From Janthinobacterium sp. UMAB-56 (GTDB lineage Bacteria > Pseudomonadota > Gammaproteobacteria > Burkholderiales > Burkholderiaceae_D): a stretch of DNA of 64,000 nucleotides. Of this stretch, positions 1 through 8,177 are shown one piece after another. A program made the position numbers and the translations under genes. Every line of letters starts with the position of its first letter. Within the stretch, counting starts at the first letter, position 1. The stretch covers positions 177,560-241,559 of the forward strand of contig NZ_LT607652.1 of NCBI RefSeq assembly GCF_900095265.1, given 5' to 3'. Under the pieces are notes generated by a model, which worked only from the letters and a program-made list of their open reading frames with translations, was not told where the DNA came from and ran no database searches.

Positions 1-45
1 TACGAAGGCGTGTGCACGGACTTGCCACCACCGCGCAAGCGTTGA
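1..45 (+). CDS. lpdA: Dihydrolipoyl dehydrogenase, C-terminal end only (partial)
   Basis: The first 14 codons and a TGA stop at 43-45 encode the last residues of a lipoamide dehydrogenase ([14 protein letters not shown]). They match the usual LpdA tail in which an FEG/YEG motif and a TDLP motif close the protein. The enzyme is the E3 flavoprotein of the pyruvate and 2-oxoglutarate dehydrogenase complexes and reoxidises lipoyl groups with NAD+. Only the extreme end is in the window. The identification is strengthened by the longer, decayed copy of the same 3' end just downstream. Confidence 0.75.
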   Translation, partial: YEGVCTDLPPPRKR

Positions 46-70
46 TGTTGTAGCGCTGTGTCGTAACACT

Positions 71-101
71 AAAAACCCCGCAAGCGATTGCGGGGTTTTT
101 T
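71..101 (+). terminator. Rho-independent terminator after lpdA
   Basis: A hairpin with stem AACCCCGCAA/TTGCGGGGTT is followed by a T-run. It lies 26 bases after the lpdA stop codon. Confidence 0.85.
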
Positions 102-118
102 ATTATCCAGCAACGATT

Positions 119-332
119 AGGCACATCATCGGCGGCACCATCGTCGGCACGCACGCGGGCGACAGGTCAACGATGAAGCGGCGAAATCGCCCTGGCCATC
201 GAAATGGGCTGCGACGGCACGGACATCGGCAAGACCATCCATCCGCACCCGACCCTGGGCGAGTCGATCGGGATGGCTGCTGACGGCTACGAAGGCGTGT
301 GCACGGACTTGCCGCCACTGCGCAAACGCTAA
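119..332 (+). pseudogene. lpdA: Duplicated, frameshifted 3' fragment of lpdA
   Basis: Two reading frames joined by a frameshift near 160-185 encode consecutive pieces of the LpdA C-terminal domain. The first reads HIIGGTIVGTHAGD. The second reads [20 protein letters not shown] and continues through [28 protein letters not shown] to a TAA at 330-332. The last 14 codons match the intact gene end at 1-45 with a single amino-acid change (PP to PL). There is no start codon or FAD/NAD domain, so it cannot make a functional enzyme. It is a remnant of a tandem or recombination-derived duplication, not a separate lpd gene. Confidence 0.8.
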
Positions 333-353
333 TAAAAGTTAACTCTTGGTACG

Positions 354-383
354 AAAAAGCGGGACTTGTTCCCGGTTTTTTTA
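354..383 (+). terminator. Terminator after the lpdA remnant
   Basis: The hairpin CGGGA-cttgt-TCCCG at 360-374 is followed by a T-rich run. It differs in sequence from the terminator at 71-101. Confidence 0.7.
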
Positions 384-746
384 TTTCTCTTGACCTGCAG
401 CATGCTAAAACGTGGCGCGGCGGCGTCATGTGAATATTGGTGAGTATTGCTGTATGGAAAAAATGGCAGAATGGAGGTCTGTAACCATGTTTTGCTTTTG
501 CTTTAACAGCAGCGTGTGATTTTTCCAGGAATGTTGCCAGCGTGGGGTTCGGTCAAGTTCCGCTGTACCGAGAGTCTGTCCCAGTCGATGAATACATCCC
601 CTGCTGGCGCCCCTCAGAAGCGGGCACTGCGTTGAGCGTCGTCGCGTGGCTCGCCACGCGTCCTCCTGACGCCTTCTCCGCGCTCCTGATGAAATCCGGC
701 AGAAGACGCTCCCTACTGGGATAGGCTCTAAGAAAGTTTTGCAACA
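384..746. other. Gene-free stretch between lpdA remnant and the MPE-like gene
   Basis: I see no convincing gene here. The only open frames are short, lack ribosome-binding sites and have no recognisable motif. The first part is AT-richer than the surroundings and the second part (about 540-730) is GC-rich. It may be the decayed upstream part of the gene at 747 or leftover of the event that duplicated the lpdA end. Confidence 0.4.
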
Positions 747-1913
747 ATGAAAAAATTTACCGCCCTTCATATTGCCGATGTCCGTTTGCGCCGGGCTGAC
801 GAGCAAGAGCAAGCCGTGATGCTGCATGCCTTGTATCAGGATGTGGCTGCCATTCTGGCGGCGGGCCAGAAAATCGATGCGATTTTCTTCACGGGCCAGC
901 TGGTGGCGCCGGATGCCGGTGCCGATACGACGCCCGTGTATGTCTACGAATCCTTCCTGCGCCCCCTGCTGCAGGCGGCCAGCTTGCCTGGGGCGCGTTA
1001 CTACCTGGTACCGGGCAGCCGCGTGCAGGGTGTCGCGGCTGCGGCGCTGGGCAATGCCGGTTTCAGCTTTTTCTCCGCCGATGAGCACGCCAATGCCGAG
1101 CAGCGCGCGCACTACAAGAATATCCACGCCGTGTTTCATGGCCACCAATATACGGGCGATGCCAGTTCGCTGATGAAGTCGCTAGGAATCCTGTTCAAGA
1201 GCAATCCCGGCAGCTTGTGCGGTACGCATGGTCAGATGGCGGCGTTTTCCGTGCTAGAGTTCGGCACGCATGTGGCCGATGACGGCGCGCCATGCACGCG
1301 CTGGACCGTGTCCCTGCGCGAGTTCGATGAAGTGAGCAAGAACTTCGCCCTGTCGGTGCTGTACACGCCGAATGCGCAGGAAACGGGGCAGATGGATGCC
1401 GAGTATGTGTTTGCCACCCTGTTGCCGCAGCTGGCGGGCGAACGCGCCTATTTCGATGGCTTGCTGGGCAAGGCGGGCACGCAGCATGAGGACGCGGGCG
1501 TGGCTGCCGATGCGCGCGAATTCCTGATCGAGCTGGCGTTCGTGATGTTCGAAGCCCAGAGCCTGTTCCTCGGCGAAGCGGAACTGCAGCGCTTTGCCAG
1601 CGATTATGGTGGCGTGAAAGGCTTGAGCATGGCCGCGGAGGATTGGCTGGCGCCGCTGTATGCGCATGGCTTGCTGTTGCGGGCTGATGGCCAGGTGGCG
1701 TTTTCCTTCGATTACTTCCGCACCTACTTCCTCGCGCAACGCTTTGAAACCTCGTTTGACCTGATGCGTTACGGCCCGGATCGCTACGATGCAAGTGAGT
1801 CTTCACTCGGTGCGGATGGCGTATCGGCGGCCCAGCCTTTCCTGCGCGCGCTGGGCTTGAGCGATGAGCGCGCCGAAGTGGCTGCGCCGCAAGACTGCAG
1901 CCGCCCTGGCTGA
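747..1913 (+). CDS. Degenerate metallophosphoesterase-fold protein with a STAND-like C-terminal tail
   Basis: The 388-residue protein opens like a calcineurin-type phosphoesterase (FTALHIADVRLRR, then KIDAIFFTGQLV, YYLVPGSRV and AVFHGHQY). The residues that normally bind the two metals are changed: D-x-H is D11-V-R13, GD is G50-Q51, GNHD is G90-S-R-V, and GHxH is H131-G-H-Q-Y135. The fold may persist but hydrolysis is unlikely. The last 100 residues hold an FSFDYFRTYFLAQRF segment resembling the end of STAND/NACHT NTPases, yet no P-loop lies between. One reading is a phosphoesterase-STAND protein that lost its central NTPase. The start ATG has only a weak upstream AAGAAAG. Function unknown. 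Confidence 0.55.
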   Translation: MKKFTALHIADVRLRRADEQEQAVMLHALYQDVAAILAAGQKIDAIFFTGQLVAPDAGADTTPVYVYESFLRPLLQAASLPGARYYLVPGSRVQGVAAAALGNAGFSFFSADEHANAEQRAHYKNIHAVFHGHQYTGDASSLMKSLGILFKSNPGSLCGTHGQMAAFSVLEFGTHVADDGAPCTRWTVSLREFDEVSKNFALSVLYTPNAQETGQMDAEYVFATLLPQLAGERAYFDGLLGKAGTQHEDAGVAADAREFLIELAFVMFEAQSLFLGEAELQRFASDYGGVKGLSMAAEDWLAPLYAHGLLLRADGQVAFSFDYFRTYFLAQRFETSFDLMRYGPDRYDASESSLGADGVSAAQPFLRALGLSDERAEVAAPQDCSRPG

Positions 1914-1936
1914 GTTTCCCGGCCAGCCGTCGCGCG

Positions 1937-2653
1937 TCAGTGCGCAAGCGGCTGGCGCAAGGTGCCGCGCAGGAACAGGTCCAGGCTGAGTGCTACCTTG
2001 GCGCGCAGCTGTGCCACATCGGGTTGCGCCAGCGGTGGAAACAGCAGGCGCGACATCTGATCGCCCATCAGGCAATTAAGCAGGTGTAGCGCCAGCATGG
2101 AGGGTGCCAGCTCCGCGCGAAACAGCGGCGCGATGTCGGGGCGGCTGAAAAACCTGCTCAGCATCTCGCGCGTCTGTCCCGGCCCTACCTTGTAAAACGT
2201 TTCCGCCAGTTCCGGGTGCGTGGCCGCTTCGGCCACCACCATGCGATTCAGGCGTATCGCCGCCGGCATCGTGACGAGCTGCACGAACAGCAGGCCGAAC
2301 TCGCTCAAAATGGTGGGCAGGGGCCGCATGTCCGTTTCCAGCGCGGGCATGGTCGAGAAGTAGGCGGCGCGGCGCAATTCCACCACGGCATTGAACAAGC
2401 CCGACTTGCCGCCAAATTTCACATAAATCGTGCGCACGGCCACATGGGCTTCGCGGGCGATCATTTCCAGGCTCACCTTTCCATACCCTTTTTCCAGAAA
2501 CAGGCAGCCGGCCGTATGCAGCAGCTTGTCCATGCGCGCTTCCATATCGGCCGCGCGCGGGCGGCCGGCTGGCTTGCCGCAGCAGGACTGCTCCTGTGCG
2601 TCGTCGGATTCTTTATCGGTGGGCAGGGTGTCGCTGAGGCCGGGATCGGGCAT
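1937..2653 (-). CDS. TetR/AcrR-family transcriptional repressor
   Basis: The 238-residue protein has a TetR-type helix-turn-helix at about residues 58-82 (VSLEMIAREAHVAVRTIYVKF) and an AcrR-like C-terminal ligand domain. The first 35 residues are a polar extension. It is transcribed away from the efflux genes starting at 2798, and a perfect palindrome lies in the shared gap, so it most likely represses the pump and responds to a pump substrate. The inducing ligand cannot be read from sequence. The ATG at 2653 is preceded by AGAGAC, a modest ribosome-binding site; a later start would cut into the DNA-binding domain. Confidence 0.85.
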   Translation of the reverse strand: MPDPGLSDTLPTDKESDDAQEQSCCGKPAGRPRAADMEARMDKLLHTAGCLFLEKGYGKVSLEMIAREAHVAVRTIYVKFGGKSGLFNAVVELRRAAYFSTMPALETDMRPLPTILSEFGLLFVQLVTMPAAIRLNRMVVAEAATHPELAETFYKVGPGQTREMLSRFFSRPDIAPLFRAELAPSMLALHLLNCLMGDQMSRLLFPPLAQPDVAQLRAKVALSLDLFLRGTLRQPLAH

Positions 2654-2712
2654 GGTCTGGGTCTCTTTATAAGTGGAAAGGTGAGTGATGGCTCACACTG
2701 TAGTGCAAATTA

Positions 2713-2736
2713 AAATGAAATGCAATCGTTTCATTT
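2713..2736. promoter_or_regulatory. Palindromic operator, probable TetR site
   Basis: Two perfect 8-base arms, AAATGAAA and TTTCATTT, are separated by 8 bases. The site lies immediately upstream of the -35 box of the efflux promoter. A further half-site (ATTTCATTTT) occurs at 2777-2786, between the -10 box and the start codon. Placement between divergent regulator and pump genes makes it the natural TetR target. Confidence 0.65.
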
Positions 2737-2737
2737 C

Positions 2738-2766
2738 TTGACTTTGGCTTTTCTTTGCCCAATAAT
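2738..2766 (+). promoter_or_regulatory. Sigma70-type promoter of the efflux operon
   Basis: TTGACT (2738-2743) and AATAAT (2761-2766) are separated by 17 bases. The start codon at 2798 follows 31 bases later, and the palindromic operator abuts the -35 box. Confidence 0.6.
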
Positions 2767-2797
2767 GAACCTATATCATTTCATTTTCGGAGCGAGT

Positions 2798-4012
2798 ATG
2801 TCCAATCAGCCAGGCCAAGCAGAGCACAAGGTGCTGAGCGCCGTCCCACCTGCGGCCCCTGCCGCACCTTCCATGCCCGCCGCTTCCGCCAGCTCCGCAG
2901 CACCGAACAAGCGCGTGAAAATCATCGCCGGCCTGATCGTCCTCGTGGCGCTGGGCGCCGGCGCGCGCATGTGGTACCGCAGCCACTATTTCGTGGAAAC
3001 GGAAAACGCCTATGTGGCCGGCCACGTGCATCCCGTCTCGGCGCGCATCTCCGGCGTCGTCACCAAGGTCTTCATCGATGACAATCAATTGGTGAAAGAG
3101 GGCGACGTGATCGCCGAACTCGATCCGTTCGACCAACGCGTGAAAACCGAGCAGATCGCCGCGCAGATCGCCAGCGCCGAGCAGCAAGTGCTGCAGGCGG
3201 ACGCGCAGATTGCGCAAGTGCAGGCACAGGCGAGCGCTGCCCAGGCGCAAGTGGCGCAGGCCGATGCGCAATTGCTGCGCGCAAAACAGGATGCAGAGCG
3301 TTATGGCCAGCTCTACACGAGCCAGATGAAAGCCGTCTCGAAAGCGGAACTCGATGCAGCCAATGCGGCCCGCTCCAGTGCCGTCGCCGACCTGGCCGCC
3401 CGCCGTGACAGCGCCTCGGCCGCCAAGGCGCAGATCGGCGCCGCCCAGGCCGCGCGCGACGTGGCCAAGGCGCAAGTGGCCGTGCTGCGCGTGCAATTGA
3501 AGGACGCGGAACAGCAACTGCAGTACAACCGCATCCTGGCTCCCGTCGCCGGTCGCATCGGCAAACGCAACGTGGAAACGGGTATGCGCGTGCAGCCTGG
3601 CCAGCAATTGACGGCCATCGTGCAGGACAACGTCTGGGTCACCGCCAACTTCAAGGAAACGCAACTGGCCGACCTGCACCGCGGCCAGAGCGTGCACGTG
3701 ACCATCGACGCCATGCCGGGCAAGAAACTGGTGGGTACCGTGGACAGCTTCGCGCCTGCCTCGGGCGCGCAATTCGCCCTGCTGCCGGCCGATAACGCCA
3801 CCGGCAACTTCACCAAGATCGTTCAGCGCGTGCCCGTGAAAATCGTCTTCCAGCCGGAAGACATCAAGGCCATGCATGGCCGCCTGGTGCCGGGCATGTC
3901 GGTGATCGCCGAAGTGGAAGTGAACCAGCCCGTGTCGGATCAAGCTCAGGACAAGGCCGCGCGCCACGCCGCCGCGCCAGCTGCTCCTGCCGCCCAGACC
4001 ACCACCCGCTAA
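2798..4012 (+). CDS. HlyD/EmrA-family membrane fusion protein
   Basis: This 404-residue periplasmic adaptor links an inner-membrane exporter to an outer-membrane channel. A Pro/Ala-rich cytoplasmic start is followed by one membrane segment (about residues 41-58), then a biotinyl-lipoyl half (ENAYVAGHVHPVSARISGVV), a long Gln/Ala-rich coiled coil (about 120-240), the second lipoyl half and a beta-barrel. I chose the ATG at 2798 because GGAGCGAG precedes it and the sequence upstream lies in the promoter. It is followed 6 bases later by the EmrB-like gene. Family and order match EmrAB-TolC-type pumps; the substrates are unknown. Confidence 0.9.
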   Translation: MSNQPGQAEHKVLSAVPPAAPAAPSMPAASASSAAPNKRVKIIAGLIVLVALGAGARMWYRSHYFVETENAYVAGHVHPVSARISGVVTKVFIDDNQLVKEGDVIAELDPFDQRVKTEQIAAQIASAEQQVLQADAQIAQVQAQASAAQAQVAQADAQLLRAKQDAERYGQLYTSQMKAVSKAELDAANAARSSAVADLAARRDSASAAKAQIGAAQAARDVAKAQVAVLRVQLKDAEQQLQYNRILAPVAGRIGKRNVETGMRVQPGQQLTAIVQDNVWVTANFKETQLADLHRGQSVHVTIDAMPGKKLVGTVDSFAPASGAQFALLPADNATGNFTKIVQRVPVKIVFQPEDIKAMHGRLVPGMSVIAEVEVNQPVSDQAQDKAARHAAAPAAPAAQTTTR

Positions 4013-4018
4013 GCTTCC

Positions 4019-5617
4019 ATGAGCAGCCCCTCTACCACGCTGGCGAAGCCGCCAGCGTTTCCCGTGATCGACGAGAAAGTCTCCGGGCGCACCTGGCTGG
4101 CGGTCGCCGCCGGCATGCTGGGCGCCTTCATGGCGGTGCTCGACATCCAGATCACCAACTCTTCGCTCAAGGATATCCTTGGCTCGCTGTCGGCCACCCA
4201 GGAAGAGGGTTCGTGGATTTCCACGGCCTACCTGGTGGCTGAAATTATCGTCATTCCCCTCACCGCGCTGCTGGCGCGCGTGTTCGGCTTGCGCACCTAC
4301 ATGATAGGCACCACCGCTTTCTTCCTGCTGTTCTCCACCCTGTGCGGTACGGCCTGGAACCTGGAAAGCATGATCGTCTTCCGCATGCTGCAGGGCTTTA
4401 CGGGCGGCGCCCTGATTCCCATGGCGTTCACCCTGGTGATGCTCAAGCTGCCGCCGTCGAAGCGCGCCGTCGGCATGGCCATCTTCGGCCTGACAGCTAC
4501 CCTGGCGCCGGCCATGGGCCCGACCCTGGGCGGCTATCTCTCCGAACTGTATGGCTGGCCCTCGATCTTCTACATCAACTGGGTACCCGGCGTGCTGCTG
4601 ATCGCCGGCATGATCTATGGCCTGGACAAGGAGCCGATGAAGCTCGAGATGTTCTGGAAAGCCGACTGGCTGGGCATCTTCTTCATGGCCCTGGGCCTGG
4701 GTTGCCTGACCATCTTCCTGGAAGAGGGCAATTCGAAGGACTGGTTCGACTCGGGCTTCATCATCGCCTTCGCCGCGCTGGCCCTGACGGGCATCCTCGG
4801 CTGGGTCGTCACCAGCGCCACGCGCGCCGAGCCATTCGTCAATCTGGCCCTGTACGGCCAGCGCAACTTTTTGGTGGCCACCGTGCTGTCGGCCGTGACG
4901 GGCATGGGCCTGTATGGCTCGGCCTTTTTGCTGCCCCTGTTCCTGGGCCAGATCGCCGGCTATTCGCCGATGCAGATCGGCGAAGTCATCATGTGGGTGG
5001 GCTTGCCGCAGCTGTTCATCATGCCTTTCGTCGCCAAACTGTCGTCCGTGGTGGATAACCGCATCCTGTGCTCGTTCGGCCTGCTGCTGTTCGGCGGCTC
5101 GTGCATGATGAATGCCTATATGGATGCGTCCACCGGTTACGACCAGCTGCTGTGGTCGCAGGTGGTGCGTGCGCTGGGCCAGCCCTTCGTCATGCTGACC
5201 CTGTCGAACTTCGCCATGAAGGGCATCGCGCCGAAGGATATGCCATCGGCATCGAGCCTGTTCAACATGACGCGCAACCTGGGCGGCTCGATCGGCATCG
5301 CCCTGCTGGCAACGGCCCTGAGCACCCGCGAGCACTTTCATTCGCAGCGCCTGGGTGAGGCGATCAATGCCTATTCCAGCGCCACGCAGCTGCGCATCGA
5401 CCAGCTGACGTCTTCGTTCATGGCCAAGGGCTATGACGCCGTCACGGCCGGCAACCAGGCCTTGCAGGCGATCGACGGCATCGTTCGCCGCGAAGCGTAT
5501 GTGATGGCTTACAACGATGGCTTCTTCCTGATCGGCGCCATTCTGCTGGCCTGCATCGTGCCCCTGTGGCTGGCCGACAAACTCAAAGCTCCCGGTGGCG
5601 GTGGCGGCGGTCATTGA
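4019..5617 (+). CDS. EmrB/QacA (DHA2)-family multidrug efflux permease
   Basis: The 532-residue inner-membrane protein has the hydrophobic pattern of a 14-helix DHA2 major facilitator. Motif D1-like sequence (AVLDIQITNSSLKDI) lies in helix 1, and the motif C region shows GLTATLAPAMGPTLGGYL. Such permeases use the proton gradient to export lipophilic drugs through an HlyD-type adaptor, and that adaptor is encoded 6 bases upstream. The C-terminus ends in a glycine run before a final His. It is the middle gene of the three-gene operon under the TetR operator. Confidence 0.92.
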   Translation: MSSPSTTLAKPPAFPVIDEKVSGRTWLAVAAGMLGAFMAVLDIQITNSSLKDILGSLSATQEEGSWISTAYLVAEIIVIPLTALLARVFGLRTYMIGTTAFFLLFSTLCGTAWNLESMIVFRMLQGFTGGALIPMAFTLVMLKLPPSKRAVGMAIFGLTATLAPAMGPTLGGYLSELYGWPSIFYINWVPGVLLIAGMIYGLDKEPMKLEMFWKADWLGIFFMALGLGCLTIFLEEGNSKDWFDSGFIIAFAALALTGILGWVVTSATRAEPFVNLALYGQRNFLVATVLSAVTGMGLYGSAFLLPLFLGQIAGYSPMQIGEVIMWVGLPQLFIMPFVAKLSSVVDNRILCSFGLLLFGGSCMMNAYMDASTGYDQLLWSQVVRALGQPFVMLTLSNFAMKGIAPKDMPSASSLFNMTRNLGGSIGIALLATALSTREHFHSQRLGEAINAYSSATQLRIDQLTSSFMAKGYDAVTAGNQALQAIDGIVRREAYVMAYNDGFFLIGAILLACIVPLWLADKLKAPGGGGGGH

Positions 5618-5657
5618 CCGCGCCCGCAAACACCTCAAGAACAAGAAGGTACACATC

Positions 5658-7121
5658 ATGCAAACAGTATTGACGAAAATCGCGCTGGCCGCCTCCCTTG
5701 CCGTGGCGCTGTCCGCCTGCGGCACCGTGGGCCAGGATTTCACCGCCCCGGCGAATGTGGCCGGCGTCGACAACGGCGTTTTCCGCCATGGCGCGGCCAC
5801 GGCGGATGCCGCGCAACTGCCCCAACAGTGGTGGAGCATCTACGGCGACGCGACCCTGAACCGCCTTGAGCAAAGCGCGCTGCAGGACAATCCCGGCGTA
5901 AGGGCGGCCGGCGAGCGATTGCTGCAGGCGCTGGCGCAAAGCGGCACGGCGCGCGCCAACCAGGGCCCGAGCGTGAACGTCAGCACGGGGATCTCGAACT
6001 CGCGCACCTCGGCCAATACCTCGCAGGGCCTGGCTCTGGGCAACCGCTCCATCAGCGGCAATAACTTCTCCGTGGGCGGCTCGCTGTCGTACGAAGTCGA
6101 CTTGCTGGGGCGTGTAAAACGCATGGTCGAAGCGTTTGACTCGCAGGCGCTGGCAGCGCAGGCTGACCGCGACGGCGTGCTGCTGATGCTGTCGGCGCAA
6201 GTGGCCAGCAATTACTGGCAGCTGCGCGGGCTGGACGCGGAAATGGCCATCCTGAATGGCGCGCTCGACACGCGCCGTGAGTCGGCGCAGCTGGTCGAGG
6301 CGCGCTTCAATGCGGGCTTGACGAATGAGCTGGACCTGGCGCGCGCGAAGGTCGAACTGTCGAACGCACAGGCGGACCTGCATGAAGTCAGGCGCCAGCG
6401 CAACCAGCTGGAAAACAGCCTGGCCACCCTGACGGGCAAGCCGCCGTCGGCGCTGCAATTGCCGGTGGCCGCCGAGCCTTCCAGCTTGCCGCTGCCGCCA
6501 AGCATCCCTGTCGGCCTGCCTGCCAGCCTGCTGGCGCACCGCCCGGACCTGGTCTCCAGCGTGGCGGGCCTGCGCGCGGCGAATGCGCAAGTGGGCGTGG
6601 CCGAAGGCGCGTTTTACCCGTCGCTGCAACTGACGGGCAATTTCGGCTACGCCTCCGAAAAGCTGCGCGACCTGGCACAAGGCGGTTCGCGCCAGTTCAG
6701 CTTTGGCCCGCTGGCCTTGTCCCTGCCGATCTTCGACGGTGGCCGCAACCAGGCCAACCTGGATGTGAGCAAGGCGCGCTATGCGGAAGCCGTGGCGAAT
6801 CACGAAACCAAGCTGCTGACAGCCTTGCGCGAAGTGGAAGACGCTTTATCTGACGTGCAACAGCGCCAGTTGCAGGGCGACGCCCAGGCCCTGTCGCAGG
6901 CGGCGGCGGCGCGTGCCTACCTGGTGGCGCGCACGCGCTACGAGCGCGGCATTTCCACCTACCTGGATGTCACCGACGCGCAGCGCAGTTCGCTGGCAGC
7001 GGACCGCGCTGCCGCGCAGATCAAGACCCAGCGCCTGCTGGCGACGGTTGCCGTGGCCCGTTCCCTGGGAGCCGGCTGGAAACCGGACGGCGAGCTGGCG
7101 AAGCTGGCGAAGGCCAACTAA
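5658..7121 (+). CDS. Outer-membrane efflux lipoprotein (NodT/OprM type)
   Basis: A 487-residue TolC-like channel with a lipoprotein signal: the hydrophobic leader ends in LSAC, making Cys21 the lipidated residue. Two outer-membrane efflux repeats follow, with the usual long helical segments (VEARFNAGLTNELDLARAKV and VARTRYERGISTYLDVTDAQ). It would complete the tripartite pump with the adaptor and permease encoded upstream. I chose the ATG at 5658 because AAGAAGGT precedes it and a signal peptide begins at once. The 40-base gap and lack of a terminator indicate cotranscription with the permease. Confidence 0.92.
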   Translation: MQTVLTKIALAASLAVALSACGTVGQDFTAPANVAGVDNGVFRHGAATADAAQLPQQWWSIYGDATLNRLEQSALQDNPGVRAAGERLLQALAQSGTARANQGPSVNVSTGISNSRTSANTSQGLALGNRSISGNNFSVGGSLSYEVDLLGRVKRMVEAFDSQALAAQADRDGVLLMLSAQVASNYWQLRGLDAEMAILNGALDTRRESAQLVEARFNAGLTNELDLARAKVELSNAQADLHEVRRQRNQLENSLATLTGKPPSALQLPVAAEPSSLPLPPSIPVGLPASLLAHRPDLVSSVAGLRAANAQVGVAEGAFYPSLQLTGNFGYASEKLRDLAQGGSRQFSFGPLALSLPIFDGGRNQANLDVSKARYAEAVANHETKLLTALREVEDALSDVQQRQLQGDAQALSQAAAARAYLVARTRYERGISTYLDVTDAQRSSLAADRAAAQIKTQRLLATVAVARSLGAGWKPDGELAKLAKAN

Positions 7122-7146
7122 GTACGAGGTGAACCAGGTACAACTG

Positions 7147-8064
7147 TTACGTGAGCGTGGCCGGTGGCGGTGTCGCCGCCGGCCCGTAGCGTTGCAGCAG
7201 AAAATCGATGAAGGTCGTCAGCTTGGGCGTGGGCTGGCGGTCGCGCGCATACACGAGGTGCATGGGGCGCGGCGCCGGCACGTAGTCGGCCAGCAGCGGC
7301 ACCAGCCTGCCGGCGGCGATATCGCTGGCCATCAGGATCTCCGCCTGCATGACGATGCCGAAGCCATGCAGTGCCGCCACGCGCAGTGCCTGCCCATTGT
7401 TCGAGCGGAAGCGGCTCTCTCGCACGGGGCTGCCATCGTCGTCGCCGCTCCTGGCCAGGCGCCAGCGCACATGGCGCGTCCATTGCATGAAGTCCAGGCA
7501 TTCGTGCCGCGCCAGGTCGGCCGGCGTGCGCGGCGTGCCGTGTCTTGCCAGGTAGGCGGGTGCGGCGCAGATCACCATCGCATACGGGCGCAGCACGCGC
7601 GCCACCATGGCGGAATCGTCCAGCTTGCCGATGCGGATGGCCGCGTCAAACCCTTCCTCGACCAGGTCCACCGTCCTGTCGTTCAGGTTCAATTCCAGGC
7701 TCACTTCCGGATACGCATCGAGGTAGTCTGCCAGCAGCGGCGCGATGCACTCGCTGCCGAAGGACACGGGCGCCGTGATTTTCAGCTTGCCGCGCGGCGC
7801 CGTGCGCATGGCTTCCGCGCCACGTTCCGCCGCATTGATGCTGGCCAGGATCTGGCGGCACTGTTCCACATACTGTTGGCCGATTTCCGTCAGGCTTTGC
7901 CGCCGCGTGGTGCGCGCCAGCAGCCTTGCACCCAGCCGCTCTTCCAGATATTTGATGTGCTTGCCCACCATCACGGGCGAAATCTGGAACGCCTCGGCGG
8001 CGGCCGTGAAACTGCCCGCATCGACGACGGCGACAAAAATCTCCATGCTGCGCAATTTATCCAT
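7147..8064 (-). CDS. LysR-family transcriptional regulator
   Basis: A 305-residue regulator with an N-terminal winged helix-turn-helix (MDKLRSMEIFVAVVDAGSF, then AAAEAFQISPVMVGKHIKYL) and a periplasmic-binding-protein-like effector domain. The start at 8064 gives the standard LysR N-terminus; the open frame runs further upstream but without homology. It is divergent from a short dehydrogenase gene at 8178. LysR regulators usually control the gene they face, so this dehydrogenase is the likely target. The effector is unknown. Confidence 0.9.
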   Translation of the reverse strand: MDKLRSMEIFVAVVDAGSFTAAAEAFQISPVMVGKHIKYLEERLGARLLARTTRRQSLTEIGQQYVEQCRQILASINAAERGAEAMRTAPRGKLKITAPVSFGSECIAPLLADYLDAYPEVSLELNLNDRTVDLVEEGFDAAIRIGKLDDSAMVARVLRPYAMVICAAPAYLARHGTPRTPADLARHECLDFMQWTRHVRWRLARSGDDDGSPVRESRFRSNNGQALRVAALHGFGIVMQAEILMASDIAAGRLVPLLADYVPAPRPMHLVYARDRQPTPKLTTFIDFLLQRYGPAATPPPATLT

Positions 8065-8177
8065 GGCTACCTTGATTGCAAATTTAGGGTTTGTAATCTT
8101 GTAAATTCTAGCGTATTTATTCCTTTTTGTAAGCGGCGCATACTGGCTCCATCGTTCAACCCACACAAGGAAGCAGC
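8065..8177. promoter_or_regulatory. Divergent LysR/SDR control region
   Basis: The 113-base gap between the two start codons is AT-rich. It contains direct repeats TTGTAA at 8091-8096 and 8099-8104, a plausible LysR recognition element. I could not place a confident promoter. Confidence 0.35.

Noticed and set aside
542-724. A 60-codon plus-strand frame before the MPE-like gene
   Set aside because: No ribosome-binding site or homology that I can see; short GC-rich frames like this occur by chance.
426-1148. A 240-codon minus-strand frame overlapping the MPE-like gene
   Set aside because: No motif, no ribosome-binding site, and it overlaps the better-supported plus-strand frame.
5595-5657. 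An upstream start for the outer-membrane lipoprotein at 5595
   Set aside because: It would place a charged stretch before the lipoprotein signal; the ATG at 5658 has a ribosome-binding site and leads directly into the leader.
2771-5839. A 1022-codon open frame on the minus strand
   Set aside because: It lies fully antisense to the efflux genes, is rich in His/Gln/Arg/Gly as expected for a high-G+C shadow frame, and has no recognisable domain or ribosome-binding site.
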